A DNA stretch of 10,377 nt from Gammaproteobacteria bacterium (lineage in GTDB: Bacteria > Pseudomonadota > Gammaproteobacteria > Arenicellales > Poriferihabitantaceae): positions 1 through 10,377 of the forward strand of contig JAHRAW010000108.1 of assembly GCA_020027415.1 (NCBI GenBank), read 5' to 3'. The number at the start of each line of letters is the position of its first letter. Within the stretch, counting starts at the first letter, position 1. The translations under genes and the position numbers were made by a program. The notes under the pieces are model-generated. The model worked only from the letters and a program-made list of their open reading frames with translations, did not search any database and had not been told where the DNA came from. This document shows, in pieces, positions 1 to 7,806 of this stretch.

Positions 1-363
1 GCGGTGCAACTGGTGCAAGAGAGACTCACTCACGAAGGCGAGCAAGCGAAACTGTTCTCCGATTTTCTTGCCCTGAAAACACCGCCCGCACGCACCGACC
101 AAGAAAAACTAACCCTGAGTAAGAAGCAAATCCGCGGACACTTATATGGCAAACAAAACGGCTACTGCAACGGTTGCAAAGCACATTTTGAAATTCAGCA
201 TTTTGAGATTGACCACATCTTCCCGGCATCGCGTGGCGGGGCATGGGTGCTGGAAAATCTGCAATTGCTGTGTAGCAGTTGTAATCGCATCAAGGGCGAT
301 CGACCGATGGAATATCTGCAAGCCACGATTAAAGCCCGCACCTCGCGAATTCAATTCTTCTAA
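1..363 (+). CDS. HNH endonuclease domain protein, 5' end probably missing
   Basis: The frame is open from the first base of the window to a TAA at 361-363. A GTG at 4 could serve as a start, but the gene probably begins further left. Numbered from that GTG, the 119 residues contain a zinc-stabilised HNH fold: a CxxC pair at C55/C58 (CNGC), the DH pair D70-H71 followed by a GG at 78-79, N85 in the NLQLLC motif, and a second CxxCN at C90-C93-N94 followed by K97. H71 would be the general base and N85/N94 belong to the beta-beta-alpha-metal motif. Such proteins cut DNA with a divalent metal. The string LYGxQxGxCNGC resembles, from memory, HNH domains attached to DNA methyltransferases in restriction-modification proteins, so this may be the tail of a larger protein. 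That last point is inference. The gene lies 94 bases before trpS on the same strand. Confidence 0.8.
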   Translation, partial: AVQLVQERLTHEGEQAKLFSDFLALKTPPARTDQEKLTLSKKQIRGHLYGKQNGYCNGCKAHFEIQHFEIDHIFPASRGGAWVLENLQLLCSSCNRIKGDRPMEYLQATIKARTSRIQFF

Positions 364-457
364 CGGAGCGTGCCGCTTCTGCTTCTTCCCCATGCTCTCC
401 GTCCTCGCCTTAGTCGGTCGCGCTATTGGCTGAGCCACACTTCTCCTTTTTTTCACC

Positions 458-1678
458 TTGACCTCGCCCAACCAAACCGACAATAACCGCGTCCTGTCCG
501 GCATGCGTCCGACTGGGCGGTTGCATTTGGGGCATTACCATGGCGTGCTGAAAAACTGGGTGCGGCTGCAGCGGGACTATGACTGCTTTTACTGCGTTGC
601 CGATTGGCATGCGCTGACCACCCACTATGAAAAATCGGCGACCATGCGCGAGTATGTATGGGAGATGGTGATTGATTGGCTTGCCGCCGGGGTGGATCCG
701 CAGCGGGCGACGTTGTTTTTTCAATCGCATGTGCCGGAGCATGCGGAGTTGCATTTGTTGTTGTCTATGGTCACGCCGCTCGGCTGGCTGGAACGCGTTC
801 CCAGTTTCAAAGAGCAGCAGCAAAAGTTGCGCGCGATGGATCTCGCCACCTACGGATTTTTAGGTTATCCATTGTTGCAAGCGGCGGACATCTTAATCTA
901 TCGCGCCGCGCATGTGCCGGTCGGCGAAGATCAAGTTCCGCATGTGGAATTGACCCGCGAGATTGCGCGCCGCTTCAATCACTTTTTTGGGCGCGGCGAA
1001 AATTTTGAGCAAGAAATTGCCAAGTCCAGGCAACGTATGGGCAAGCAAGCCGCCAAATCTTATCAACGCTTGCGGCAAAAGTTCACTGAACAGGGAGACC
1101 GCGAGGCGCATCAGCAAGCCCAACAACTGCTGCGCGCGCAACAAAATATCAATCAGCAAGAAAAAGATCGCCTGCTGGGACATTTGGAAGGGCGCGGGCA
1201 AAGTATTTTGCCGGAGCCGCAAGTGTTGCTCACCGCCGCCGCCAAGATGCCCGGGCTGGACGGTCAGAAAATGTCAAAATCGTATGGTAATATCATCGCG
1301 TTGCGGGATGATCCAAAACGAGTCGCGCAGGCGATTAAGGGTATGCCCACCGACCCCGCCAGAGTTCGGCTGAACGACCCCGGCGACCCAGACCGCTGTC
1401 CGGTGTGGCAACTGCATCAAGTGTATAGCGATGATGAAACGCGCAACTGGGCTGCCGCCGGTTGCCGCGCGGCTTCGTTTGGTTGCTTGGAATGCAAAAA
1501 GCCGTTGCTGGCTAAAATTTTAGAAGAGCAGGAATTGTTTCATGAGCGCGCCATTCCATATGAAAAAAACCATGACCATGTGCGTCAGATTATTGACGAC
1601 GGCAATCACAAGGCGGCGCAAGCAGCGCGTGAAACTTTGGAAATCGTGCGCCAAGCAGTCGGCGTGGTGTATTCATAG
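458..1678 (+). CDS. trpS: Tryptophan--tRNA ligase
   Basis: Cytoplasmic class I aminoacyl-tRNA synthetase that charges tRNA-Trp using ATP. The HIGH signature appears as HLGH at residues 23-26, after the RVLSGMRPTG segment. The KMSKS loop is at 271-275 in the context GLDGQKMSKSYGN. The protein is 406 residues against about 334 in E. coli. The extra length is a mostly polar, probably helical insertion of about 60-65 residues around 180-255, between the Rossmann core and the KMSKS loop, known from the long TrpS form of many beta- and gammaproteobacteria. The C-terminal domain has a C-L-E-C pair (residues about 346-349), also usual in that form. The start is TTG at 458: an in-frame TGA at 431-433 bounds the frame, and the first in-frame ATG (residue 16) lies inside the conserved N-terminus. 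No Shine-Dalgarno sequence is visible; the upstream bases are pyrimidine-rich. scpA follows after 49 bases. Confidence 0.97.
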   Translation: MTSPNQTDNNRVLSGMRPTGRLHLGHYHGVLKNWVRLQRDYDCFYCVADWHALTTHYEKSATMREYVWEMVIDWLAAGVDPQRATLFFQSHVPEHAELHLLLSMVTPLGWLERVPSFKEQQQKLRAMDLATYGFLGYPLLQAADILIYRAAHVPVGEDQVPHVELTREIARRFNHFFGRGENFEQEIAKSRQRMGKQAAKSYQRLRQKFTEQGDREAHQQAQQLLRAQQNINQQEKDRLLGHLEGRGQSILPEPQVLLTAAAKMPGLDGQKMSKSYGNIIALRDDPKRVAQAIKGMPTDPARVRLNDPGDPDRCPVWQLHQVYSDDETRNWAAAGCRAASFGCLECKKPLLAKILEEQELFHERAIPYEKNHDHVRQIIDDGNHKAAQAARETLEIVRQAVGVVYS

Positions 1679-1689
1679 CGCGTTCGCGG

Positions 1690-1701
1690 ATGCATATGCA
1701 T
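1690..1701. repeat. Perfect 12-bp palindrome between trpS and scpA
   Basis: ATGCATATGCAT is its own reverse complement. With one G-T mismatch the symmetry continues for three more pairs on each side (GCG at 1686-1688 against CGC at 1703-1705). It sits in the 49-base gap, about 26 bases before the scpA start. It could be an operator or a small cruciform or RNA hairpin. No function is shown. Confidence 0.5.
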
Positions 1702-1727
1702 TCGCATTCAATTAAGCAACCGTAGCC

Positions 1728-2543
1728 ATGAACGCCGCGCCAGCGCATGAGTCTTCGTCGCCGCCCATGGTGTTGGTCAACGGCGAGAAGTTGGAGAAGT
1801 TTCCTCAGGATTTGTATATTCCGCCGCATGCGTTAGAGGTTTTTCTGGAATCTTTTCAGGGACCGTTGGATTTATTGCTATACCTGATTCGCAAACAGAA
1901 CTTAGATATTTTAGATATTTCCATATCGCACATTACGCAGCAGTATATGGAGTATGTGGAACTGATGCGTCACTTGCGCTTGGATTTGGCCGCCGAGTAT
2001 TTGGTGATGGCGGCAATGTTGGCGGAAATCAAATCGCGCATGCTGTTGCCCAAGCCGATCATGGATGGACAGGAGGATGAACAAGATCCGCACGCAGCTT
2101 TGATTCGCCGCCTGCAAGAGTATGAGCGATTCAGACAAGCGGCGCAGGAACTGGATGCGTTGCCGCGCTTGGAGCGCGAGTTGTATTTAGTGGCGGCGGA
2201 TGTTGCGCAGTCCGCGGCAACCGCCTCATCCCAATTGCCCACCGCTACGCGCAACGATTTATTGGCGGCGTTCCGCAATGTGTTGGAGCGTTCGGCGCAA
2301 TATAAGCACTGGACCGTGGGGCGAGAAGTGTTGAGCGTGCGTGAAAAGATGACGCGGATTTTGGATTTGATTCACCGCAATCGCTTCATTCGGTTTGAAG
2401 AGTTGTTGAGCAAACAGGAAGGCAAGCATGGTTTGGTGGTGAACTTCATGGCGATTTTAGAACTGCTGCGCGACCGGATGTTGTTGGTGGTGCAAAACGA
2501 GCCGTTAGCGCCCATCCATGTGAAAGGCATTGAGGGCGATTAG
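1728..2543 (+). CDS. scpA: Segregation and condensation protein A
   Basis: Kleisin subunit of the Smc-ScpAB chromosome condensation complex. ScpA bridges the Smc ATPase heads and binds a ScpB dimer, and is needed for orderly chromosome segregation. The N-terminal Smc-binding part carries the family motif FxGPLDLLLYLIRKQNLDILDI at about residues 44-64, followed by the helical segment ending in LAEIKSRMLLPKP (near 100-112). A winged-helix C-terminal domain, which in this family contacts the other Smc head, covers roughly the last 70 residues, starting near SVREKMTRILDLI. The length of 271 residues is normal for the family. The start ATG at 1728 has no clear ribosome site. A second ATG at 1767 (residue 14) is possible, since the first 25 or so residues are not conserved. 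scpB starts five bases after the stop, so the two are almost certainly cotranscribed. Confidence 0.96.
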   Translation: MNAAPAHESSSPPMVLVNGEKLEKFPQDLYIPPHALEVFLESFQGPLDLLLYLIRKQNLDILDISISHITQQYMEYVELMRHLRLDLAAEYLVMAAMLAEIKSRMLLPKPIMDGQEDEQDPHAALIRRLQEYERFRQAAQELDALPRLERELYLVAADVAQSAATASSQLPTATRNDLLAAFRNVLERSAQYKHWTVGREVLSVREKMTRILDLIHRNRFIRFEELLSKQEGKHGLVVNFMAILELLRDRMLLVVQNEPLAPIHVKGIEGD

Positions 2544-2548
2544 GCGGC

Positions 2549-3259
2549 ATGTCGGATGAACTAAAAAATATCGTGGAAGCGGTGCTGTTGGCGTCCGATA
2601 CGCCGCTGAATGTGGCGCGCATTCAAAGTTTGTTTGAGCGCAATGCGCAGCCGTCCGCGCCGCAGGTTAAGCAAGCGTTTCAGAATTTGCAGCAAGAGTG
2701 CGAAGCGCGCGGCAGCGGCATTGAACTCTGTAGAATCGGCGCCGGCTATCGCTATCAGACGCGTCAAAAATATGCCGACTGGGTCGGCAAGATGCACGCC
2801 GCCCGCGCGCCGAAAATGTCTCGCGCATTATTGGAAACCCTGGCAATCATCGCCTATCGCCAGCCGGTGACGCGCGGGGATATTGAAGATATCCGCGGCG
2901 TGAGCGTGAGCGCCGAGATCATCCAGCGGTTGCGCGACCGTGAATGGATTAAGCAAGTCGGCGTGCGCGATTTGCCTGGGCATCCGGCGTTGTTGGCGAC
3001 CACGCCCGAATTCCTCTCGTGGTTTGGTCTTCAGTCGCTGAAAGATTTGCCGCCGTTGCAGCCACAGCGAGAACTCGGTGAGATCGCCGAGGAGATGGAG
3101 GCATCGTTGCCGCCCGAAGTGTTGGTTTCTTTTCAAAATTCCACGCAACAAGATGTTTTTACGCCGCCAGAGTCCGCCGATGCCGAATACGCCAAAACCG
3201 AATCTGCGTTGCCGACCGCCACCGAGATGGAGAGCATGGATGAAGCGAGCGAGCCTTGA
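2549..3259 (+). CDS. scpB: Segregation and condensation protein B
   Basis: Winged-helix partner of ScpA in the Smc-ScpAB condensin. It forms a dimer that binds the middle of ScpA and adjusts the Smc ATPase cycle. Two winged-helix domains are recognisable: the first at about residues 1-85 (opening with the ELKNIVEAVLLAS segment), the second at about 90-165, with the family signature LLETLAIIAYRQPVTRGDIE and the IRGV segment, then VGVRDLPGHPALLATTPEFL. The last 60 or so residues are acidic and of low complexity, the usual variable tail. A weak purine stretch (GAGGG at 2532-2536) could help initiation, but coupling to scpA just upstream seems more likely. The TGA at 3257-3259 overlaps the rluB ATG by one base (TGATG), which suggests stop-restart coupling. 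Confidence 0.95.
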   Translation: MSDELKNIVEAVLLASDTPLNVARIQSLFERNAQPSAPQVKQAFQNLQQECEARGSGIELCRIGAGYRYQTRQKYADWVGKMHAARAPKMSRALLETLAIIAYRQPVTRGDIEDIRGVSVSAEIIQRLRDREWIKQVGVRDLPGHPALLATTPEFLSWFGLQSLKDLPPLQPQRELGEIAEEMEASLPPEVLVSFQNSTQQDVFTPPESADAEYAKTESALPTATEMESMDEASEP

Positions 3260-4107
3260 TGTGCAAGTCGTCGTCCGCCGACGAGCGTTTGCACAAATAC
3301 CTCGCCAATATGGGGGTGGCGTCGCGCCGCACCATTGAAAAGTGGATTGCGCAACAAAAAATACGCATTGATGGCAACGTTGCGCGGTTAGGCGATAAGG
3401 TCAATTCAAAAAATCGCATCACCCTGCATGGTAAGCCGCTGCGCGCAAATTCGGCGCGCCCGCCAACGCGCATACTGCTCTACAATAAACCGGAAGGCGA
3501 AATCACCACGCGCAGCGATCCGAACCATCGTCGCACCGTGTTTGCAAGTCTGCCGAAACTAAAATACGGACGCTGGGTCGCCGTGGGTCGTTTGGATATT
3601 AATACGCGCGGCTTGTTGCTGTTCACCAACGATGGCGAAGTGGCGAATCGGTTGATGCACCCGCGCTTCAATTTAGAGCGAGAATATCTCTGCCGCGTCT
3701 ACGGAACCATTCAGGCGGATTCTATCAAGCGATTGAAACAAGGCATTCTGCTTGACGATCAAGTGATTCAATTTCAGCGCGTGTGCCGTCAGTCGGCGGC
3801 AGTTGCCGCGCTGCGTTGCCAAGACAATGCCAACAATGCGAAGGCTCCGATAAGCAAGAATGCATGGTATTCGGTGGTGATTAAGCAAGGCAAATATCGC
3901 GAGGTGCGGCGGATGTGGCGGGCGGTGGATTGCCAACTGAGTCGGTTAGTGCGCGTGCGCTATGGCGATGTCGTGCTGCCGAAAAATTTGAAACCGGGGC
4001 AATGGCAAGAATTGAAAGCAGCCGCCATTGCCAAATTGATGCAATCTACATTCTGTCACCGACCAACGATAAAAAATCGCGCGAATGAAAAGCAAAAGCA
4101 AAAGTAA
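3259..4107 (+). CDS. rluB: 23S rRNA pseudouridine synthase, RluB type
   Basis: RsuA/RluB/RluE/RluF family enzyme that converts a uridine of 23S rRNA to pseudouridine; E. coli RluB acts at position 2605. An N-terminal S4 RNA-binding domain occupies about residues 8-65 (LHKYLANMGVASRRTIEKWI). The catalytic motif is GRLDINTRGLLLFTNDGE with the nucleophile Asp113; the family motifs EREYLCRVYG and KYREVRRMWRAVDCQLSRL follow. The RVRYGDVVLPKNLKPGQW ending matches RluB better than RsuA, RluE or RluF. The position beside scpA-scpB is also the usual rluB neighbourhood in proteobacteria. I chose ATG at 3259, which overlaps the scpB stop, over TTG at 3256. The 282 residues are close to E. coli RluB (291). 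The 3' end is lysine-rich and overlaps the next gene by 23 bases if that gene starts at 4085. Confidence 0.93.
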   Translation: MCKSSSADERLHKYLANMGVASRRTIEKWIAQQKIRIDGNVARLGDKVNSKNRITLHGKPLRANSARPPTRILLYNKPEGEITTRSDPNHRRTVFASLPKLKYGRWVAVGRLDINTRGLLLFTNDGEVANRLMHPRFNLEREYLCRVYGTIQADSIKRLKQGILLDDQVIQFQRVCRQSAAVAALRCQDNANNAKAPISKNAWYSVVIKQGKYREVRRMWRAVDCQLSRLVRVRYGDVVLPKNLKPGQWQELKAAAIAKLMQSTFCHRPTIKNRANEKQKQK

Positions 4108-5305
4108 CAACGCTGCGATGAACTCATCCACACCACCCCCGCGCGGCTTTCCGCCAGTTGAATTTGCTCAGCGTACGGAAATTGTACAGCGCGCGATGCG
4201 CGCGCATCGCCTTGACGCGGTGTTGCTGACCACAGAACCCAATGTTCGGTATTTCTCCGGCTTCTTCACTCAGTTCTGGGAAAGCCCGACCCGTCCATGG
4301 TTCTTGCTCATCCCGGCGCACGGCAAGCCGGTGGCGGTGATTCCGGAAATCGGCGTGCGCGGAATGGGGCAAACTTGGGTGCAGGACATTCGCACTTGGC
4401 AATCGCCGCGCCCCGCCGATGACGGCATATCGCTATTAGTGGATTGCCTCAAACACTTGCCGCGCCGCTTTGCCCGCCTCGGCATGACCCTCGGCGCCGA
4501 GAGCGTGGTGCGCATGCCGGTGAACGATTTAATTTTGCTGAAAGAAAAGTTGCGCGCGGAGATTGCCGATAACTTTGAAATCGTAGATGCGGCGCACTTG
4601 ATTCAGCAACAGCGAATGGTTAAATCGCCGCTGGAAATTGACAAGATTCGACATATTTGTAAATTGGTTTCGGACTCCTTCGCGGCGTTGCCGAAGTTTG
4701 CCAAAATCGGCATGAGTGAAATGGAAATCTGCCGCCAGATGCGCGTGGATTTATTGCAGCGCGGCGTGGATTCCATTCCGTATATGGTCGCTGCGTCGGC
4801 GCCGGACGGTTACGATCATATCATTATGGGGCCGACCGACCGACGCTTGCGCGAGCGGGATTTGCTGATCATTGATACCGGTTCCACTTGGGACGGTTAT
4901 TTTTGTGACTTTGACCGCAACTTTTCATTCGCGACCGCGAGCGAGCCAACGCGCATTGCTTATGAAGTCGTGTGGCAAGCCACCGAAGCCGGCTTTGCCG
5001 CGGCAAAACCGGCCGCCACCACCACCGACTTATGGCGCGCGATGAATGATGTGTTGGTCGCCGGCGGCAGCCTCGGCAACCAAGTCGGTCGGCTCGGGCA
5101 TGGGCTCGGCATGCAGTTGACCGAGCGCCCGTCCAACACGCCCGATGACCATACACAACTGGCGCCCGGCATGGTGCTTACATTAGAGCCGGGCATGACT
5201 TTCGCCGCCGGCAAGCAGATGGTGCATGAAGAAAATATCGTAATCACTGCGGAGGGCGCCGAATGGCTAAGCCGCCGCGCGCCCGCCACGCTGCCGGTGT
5301 TGTAA
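4085..5305 (+). CDS. M24-family metallopeptidase (Xaa-Pro dipeptidase/creatinase-like)
   Basis: Cytoplasmic dinuclear-metal hydrolase of the pita-bread fold. The N-terminal creatinase-like domain spans about residues 25-155 (opening FAQRTEIVQRAMRAHRLDAV, then NVRYFSGF). The catalytic domain has all five metal ligands of family M24: D264 and D275 (spaced eleven, as in PepP), H339 (GHGLG), E368 (TLEPGM) and E382 (HEEN). M24 members with this layout include Xaa-Pro dipeptidase, creatinase and the ectoine hydrolase DoeA, and the sequence alone does not separate them. I see no reason to call it PepP or PepQ. The start at 4085 overlaps rluB; ATG at 4118 (residue 12) would leave a ten-base gap and is equally credible, because neither has a Shine-Dalgarno site. 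The next gene, a diaminopropionate ammonia-lyase-like enzyme, begins 30 bases after the stop, which points to a joint role in using an unusual amino acid derivative (inference). Confidence 0.88.
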   Translation: MKSKSKSNNAAMNSSTPPPRGFPPVEFAQRTEIVQRAMRAHRLDAVLLTTEPNVRYFSGFFTQFWESPTRPWFLLIPAHGKPVAVIPEIGVRGMGQTWVQDIRTWQSPRPADDGISLLVDCLKHLPRRFARLGMTLGAESVVRMPVNDLILLKEKLRAEIADNFEIVDAAHLIQQQRMVKSPLEIDKIRHICKLVSDSFAALPKFAKIGMSEMEICRQMRVDLLQRGVDSIPYMVAASAPDGYDHIIMGPTDRRLRERDLLIIDTGSTWDGYFCDFDRNFSFATASEPTRIAYEVVWQATEAGFAAAKPAATTTDLWRAMNDVLVAGGSLGNQVGRLGHGLGMQLTERPSNTPDDHTQLAPGMVLTLEPGMTFAAGKQMVHEENIVITAEGAEWLSRRAPATLPVL

Positions 5306-5335
5306 AACCGATTGAACATTGACCTTTGATAAAAA

Positions 5336-6646
5336 ATGACTCGCGAAAAAACTGCTCAGCCTCAGCGCATGTTTGGCGACGCGCAAGTTAAACATCATTT
5401 GAATCGTCGCCGACTTCACGTCGCCCCTTATCCGCAGTCGCTGCGTAACAATTTTAGTTTGGCGGCGACCGAGCATGCGGTGCGCGAACTTTCCACTTGG
5501 TCGGGTTACCAGCCCACCCGGCTAGTTTCCTTGCATCCCATCGCCGCCGAATTTGGCGTCGGGGCGATTTACTACAAAGATGAAGCCAGCCGCTTCGGGC
5601 TTGGCAGTTTCAAGGCGTTGGGCGGAGCCTATGCGGTGTTGCGTTTGTTGCAACAACAAATTTTCGCGCAACGCGGTGAACATGTATCGGCGCGCGATTT
5701 GGAAAACTGGACCAGCGGGGAACTTGCTGAGTGCGCTGAGTTCGGCGAACTTACCGCCAACATCACCGTAGTCACCGCAACCGACGGCAATCATGGGCGG
5801 TCAGTGGCTTGGGGCGCGGCGCGCTTTGGTTGCCGTTGCCGCATCTACATCCACGCCGCGGTCAGCGAACGGCGCGCCGCCGCCATGCAAGCGTTAGGCG
5901 CCGAAGTGGTGCGCATCGCGGGCAACTACGATGAATCGGTGCGCGTGGCGGCGCGCGATGCCAAGCGGCCTGGTTGGTATGTGGTCTCCGACACTTCCTA
6001 CCCCGGCTACACCGAAGTGCCAAGCACGGTGATGGCGGGTTATAGCGTGCTAATGCATGAAGCGATGCAGCAGTTGCCGCGCGATATTCAATTAACGCAT
6101 GTGTTCGTGCAGGGCGGAGTCGGCGGCTTAGCGGCGTCGGTGGCGGCGTATTTGTGGGAAAAGTTAGGCGCCGAGCGTCCGCGGTTGGCGGTGGCGGAAC
6201 CGGCTTTCGCAGATTGCTTGTTTCAAAGCGCGGTGCATGAGCGCGCCACCAAAGTATGCCTCACTGAGGAAACCATCATGGCGGGTCTCTCGTGCGGCGA
6301 GGTCTCAAAACTGGCATGGGAAGTGCTGCACATGGCGGCTGACGATTTTATCACCATCCCCGATGCGTTGGTTGCGCCATGCATGCGAATGTTGGCGCAT
6401 GGAAAATTTTTCAGCAACGCCGATGCGCATAACACCGAGCCGCACGACGACTCAGCGAATCCAGGCAATGGCGTGGAAGCCGGCGAATCCGCAGTGGCCG
6501 GGCTGGCTGCTTGTTTGGCGGCGTGCGCGAATCCGTCCCTCAAAGTTGCGTTGGATTTGAATCGGCATAGCCAAGTACTCGTACTCGGCACCGAAGGCGC
6601 AACCGACCGCGAGATTTATCAAAAATTAGTGGGCGAAGTAACTTGA
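5336..6646 (+). CDS. Diaminopropionate ammonia-lyase-like PLP enzyme
   Basis: Fold-type II PLP enzyme closest to E. coli YgeX, which splits 2,3-diaminopropionate into pyruvate and two ammonia. The PLP lysine is K93 in FGLGSFKALGGAYAV. The TDGNHGRSVAW loop (149-159) contains D150, and D219 lies in VVSDTSYPGYTEVP; these match the catalytic D120 and D189 known from E. coli YgeX. A glycine-rich phosphate loop, QGGVGG, follows, and near the end ESAVAGLAA and LGTEGATD match the family. At 436 residues it is about 40 longer than YgeX. Part of the excess is a His/Asp/Asn-rich insertion near residues 354-382 and part lies between K93 and D150. Other beta-eliminating enzymes such as hydroxyaspartate dehydratases are related, so the substrate is not certain. 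The gene is placed for cotranscription with the M24 peptidase. The ATG at 5336 lacks a Shine-Dalgarno site; ATG at 5369 is an alternative. Its stop faces the leuB stop across 15 bases, with no obvious terminator hairpin. Confidence 0.87.
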   Translation: MTREKTAQPQRMFGDAQVKHHLNRRRLHVAPYPQSLRNNFSLAATEHAVRELSTWSGYQPTRLVSLHPIAAEFGVGAIYYKDEASRFGLGSFKALGGAYAVLRLLQQQIFAQRGEHVSARDLENWTSGELAECAEFGELTANITVVTATDGNHGRSVAWGAARFGCRCRIYIHAAVSERRAAAMQALGAEVVRIAGNYDESVRVAARDAKRPGWYVVSDTSYPGYTEVPSTVMAGYSVLMHEAMQQLPRDIQLTHVFVQGGVGGLAASVAAYLWEKLGAERPRLAVAEPAFADCLFQSAVHERATKVCLTEETIMAGLSCGEVSKLAWEVLHMAADDFITIPDALVAPCMRMLAHGKFFSNADAHNTEPHDDSANPGNGVEAGESAVAGLAACLAACANPSLKVALDLNRHSQVLVLGTEGATDREIYQKLVGEVT

Positions 6647-6661
6647 CCGCGTGACCGATTT

Positions 6662-7756
6662 TTATTTTTCCAACGCCGCCACCACGCGATCGCCAAACTC
6701 ATCGGTGCCGACCATCGTGACGGACGCGCCGGGTTTGGATAAATCCGCGGTGGAATAGCCTGCGACGAACACCGACTGCATCGCTTTCCATAAGTTGTTT
6801 GCTTCGTGTTGCATGCCGAAACTCATCTCTAACATCATCGCCACTGAGCCGATCATGGAGTAGGGGTTGGCGATATTCTTGCCGGCGATATCCGGCGCCG
6901 AGCCGTGCGCCGGTTCATAGTACGATTTTTGCGGACCGACGCAAGCGGACGGCATTAAACCAAGCGAACCCAAAACGCCGCCCGCTTGGTCGCTCAAAAT
7001 ATCGCCAAACAGATTTTCCATAACCATCACATCAAATTGTCCGGGGTTGAGGCAAAGATAAGTGGCGGCTGCATCGACCAACACATTTTCCACTTGCACA
7101 TCGGGAAAATCTTGCCCGACTTCGGCGACGATATCGTTCCATAACACGCTTGATTTTAAGACATTGCTTTTGTGAATACTGTGCAATTTTTTGCCGCGTT
7201 TTTGCGCGGTTTGAAACGCGACGCGCGCGATTCGTTCAATTTGGAATTCATCGTATTCCAGTTGTTCCACCACATAGCGCAACCCCTGCGCGTTTACGCC
7301 GCTCTCTTTTTTGCCAAAATAGACTCCGCCGACCAGTTCGCGGATGATCATAAGGTCCAGCCCGGCGCCGATAATTTCTTCTTTCAGCGGCGAGAAATGG
7401 GAGAGTTCGGCGGGCAGGCGCACCGGGCGGAAGTTGGCATAAGTGTCGTAGCGGCGGCGCAGCGGCAACAGCGCGCCTCTTTCCGGGCGTTGTTCCAGCG
7501 GAATTTTTTTAGTGTCTTCAAAACTGAGTCCGATGGGACCTTTGAGGATGGCGTCGGCTTGGTCGCAAATCTCCATGGTTTCATCCGGGAAACTTTTTCC
7601 ACTTTCAAACCACGCGCTCGCGCCGAACGGCGCTGGAATTAATTCAAACGATACTTCGTTGCGTTGCTCAATACAGCGCAAGGCTTTGAGCGCTTGCTGC
7701 ATAATTTGCTCGCCGATGCCATCGCCGGCAAGCACCGCGATTTGATAAGATTTCAT
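6662..7756 (-). CDS. leuB: 3-isopropylmalate dehydrogenase family protein
   Basis: NAD-dependent beta-decarboxylating dehydrogenase. In leucine synthesis LeuB oxidises 3-isopropylmalate to 2-ketoisocaproate. The 364 residues show the malate-binding arginines R100 (GALLPLRR), R110 (ANFRPV) and R139 (IIRELVGG), then Y146, K196, and the metal-binding D228, D252 and D256 (NLFGDILSDQAG). HGSAPDIAGK with D289-I290 is the NAD-type rather than NADP-type signature. The PERGALLPLR segment equals that of E. coli LeuB. Some usually conserved stretches differ: HKSNVL in place of DKANVL, and VDAAATYL in place of a VDNAAMQL-like motif, so it may be a divergent LeuB or a paralogue acting on a related 2-hydroxyacid. 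No leuA, leuC or leuD is nearby. It lies 50 bases downstream of the ECHDC3-like gene on the same strand and is probably cotranscribed with it. The ATG has no visible Shine-Dalgarno sequence. Confidence 0.85.
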   Translation of the reverse strand: MKSYQIAVLAGDGIGEQIMQQALKALRCIEQRNEVSFELIPAPFGASAWFESGKSFPDETMEICDQADAILKGPIGLSFEDTKKIPLEQRPERGALLPLRRRYDTYANFRPVRLPAELSHFSPLKEEIIGAGLDLMIIRELVGGVYFGKKESGVNAQGLRYVVEQLEYDEFQIERIARVAFQTAQKRGKKLHSIHKSNVLKSSVLWNDIVAEVGQDFPDVQVENVLVDAAATYLCLNPGQFDVMVMENLFGDILSDQAGGVLGSLGLMPSACVGPQKSYYEPAHGSAPDIAGKNIANPYSMIGSVAMMLEMSFGMQHEANNLWKAMQSVFVAGYSTADLSKPGASVTMVGTDEFGDRVVAALEK

Positions 7757-7806
7757 GGTTGGGGCTTGCGATGTTGCGACACTACGACAACGGCGCGCGC
7801 GAATCG

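Noticed and set aside
427..453. TGGC-TGA-GCCA hairpin followed by a T7 run before trpS, resembling an intrinsic terminator
   Set aside because: The stem has only four pairs and the T run begins nine bases later, too far for a normal intrinsic terminator.
410..823. Minus-strand open frame of 137 codons across the trpS start
   Set aside because: It is antisense to the conserved N-terminal part of trpS and shows no recognisable motif.
6647..6661. Possible bidirectional terminator between the converging lyase and leuB genes
   Set aside because: The 15-base gap and its edges contain T-rich sequence but no stable inverted repeat.
7172..7642. Plus-strand open frame of 156 codons
   Set aside because: It lies wholly antisense to the leuB-like gene and shows no recognisable domain.
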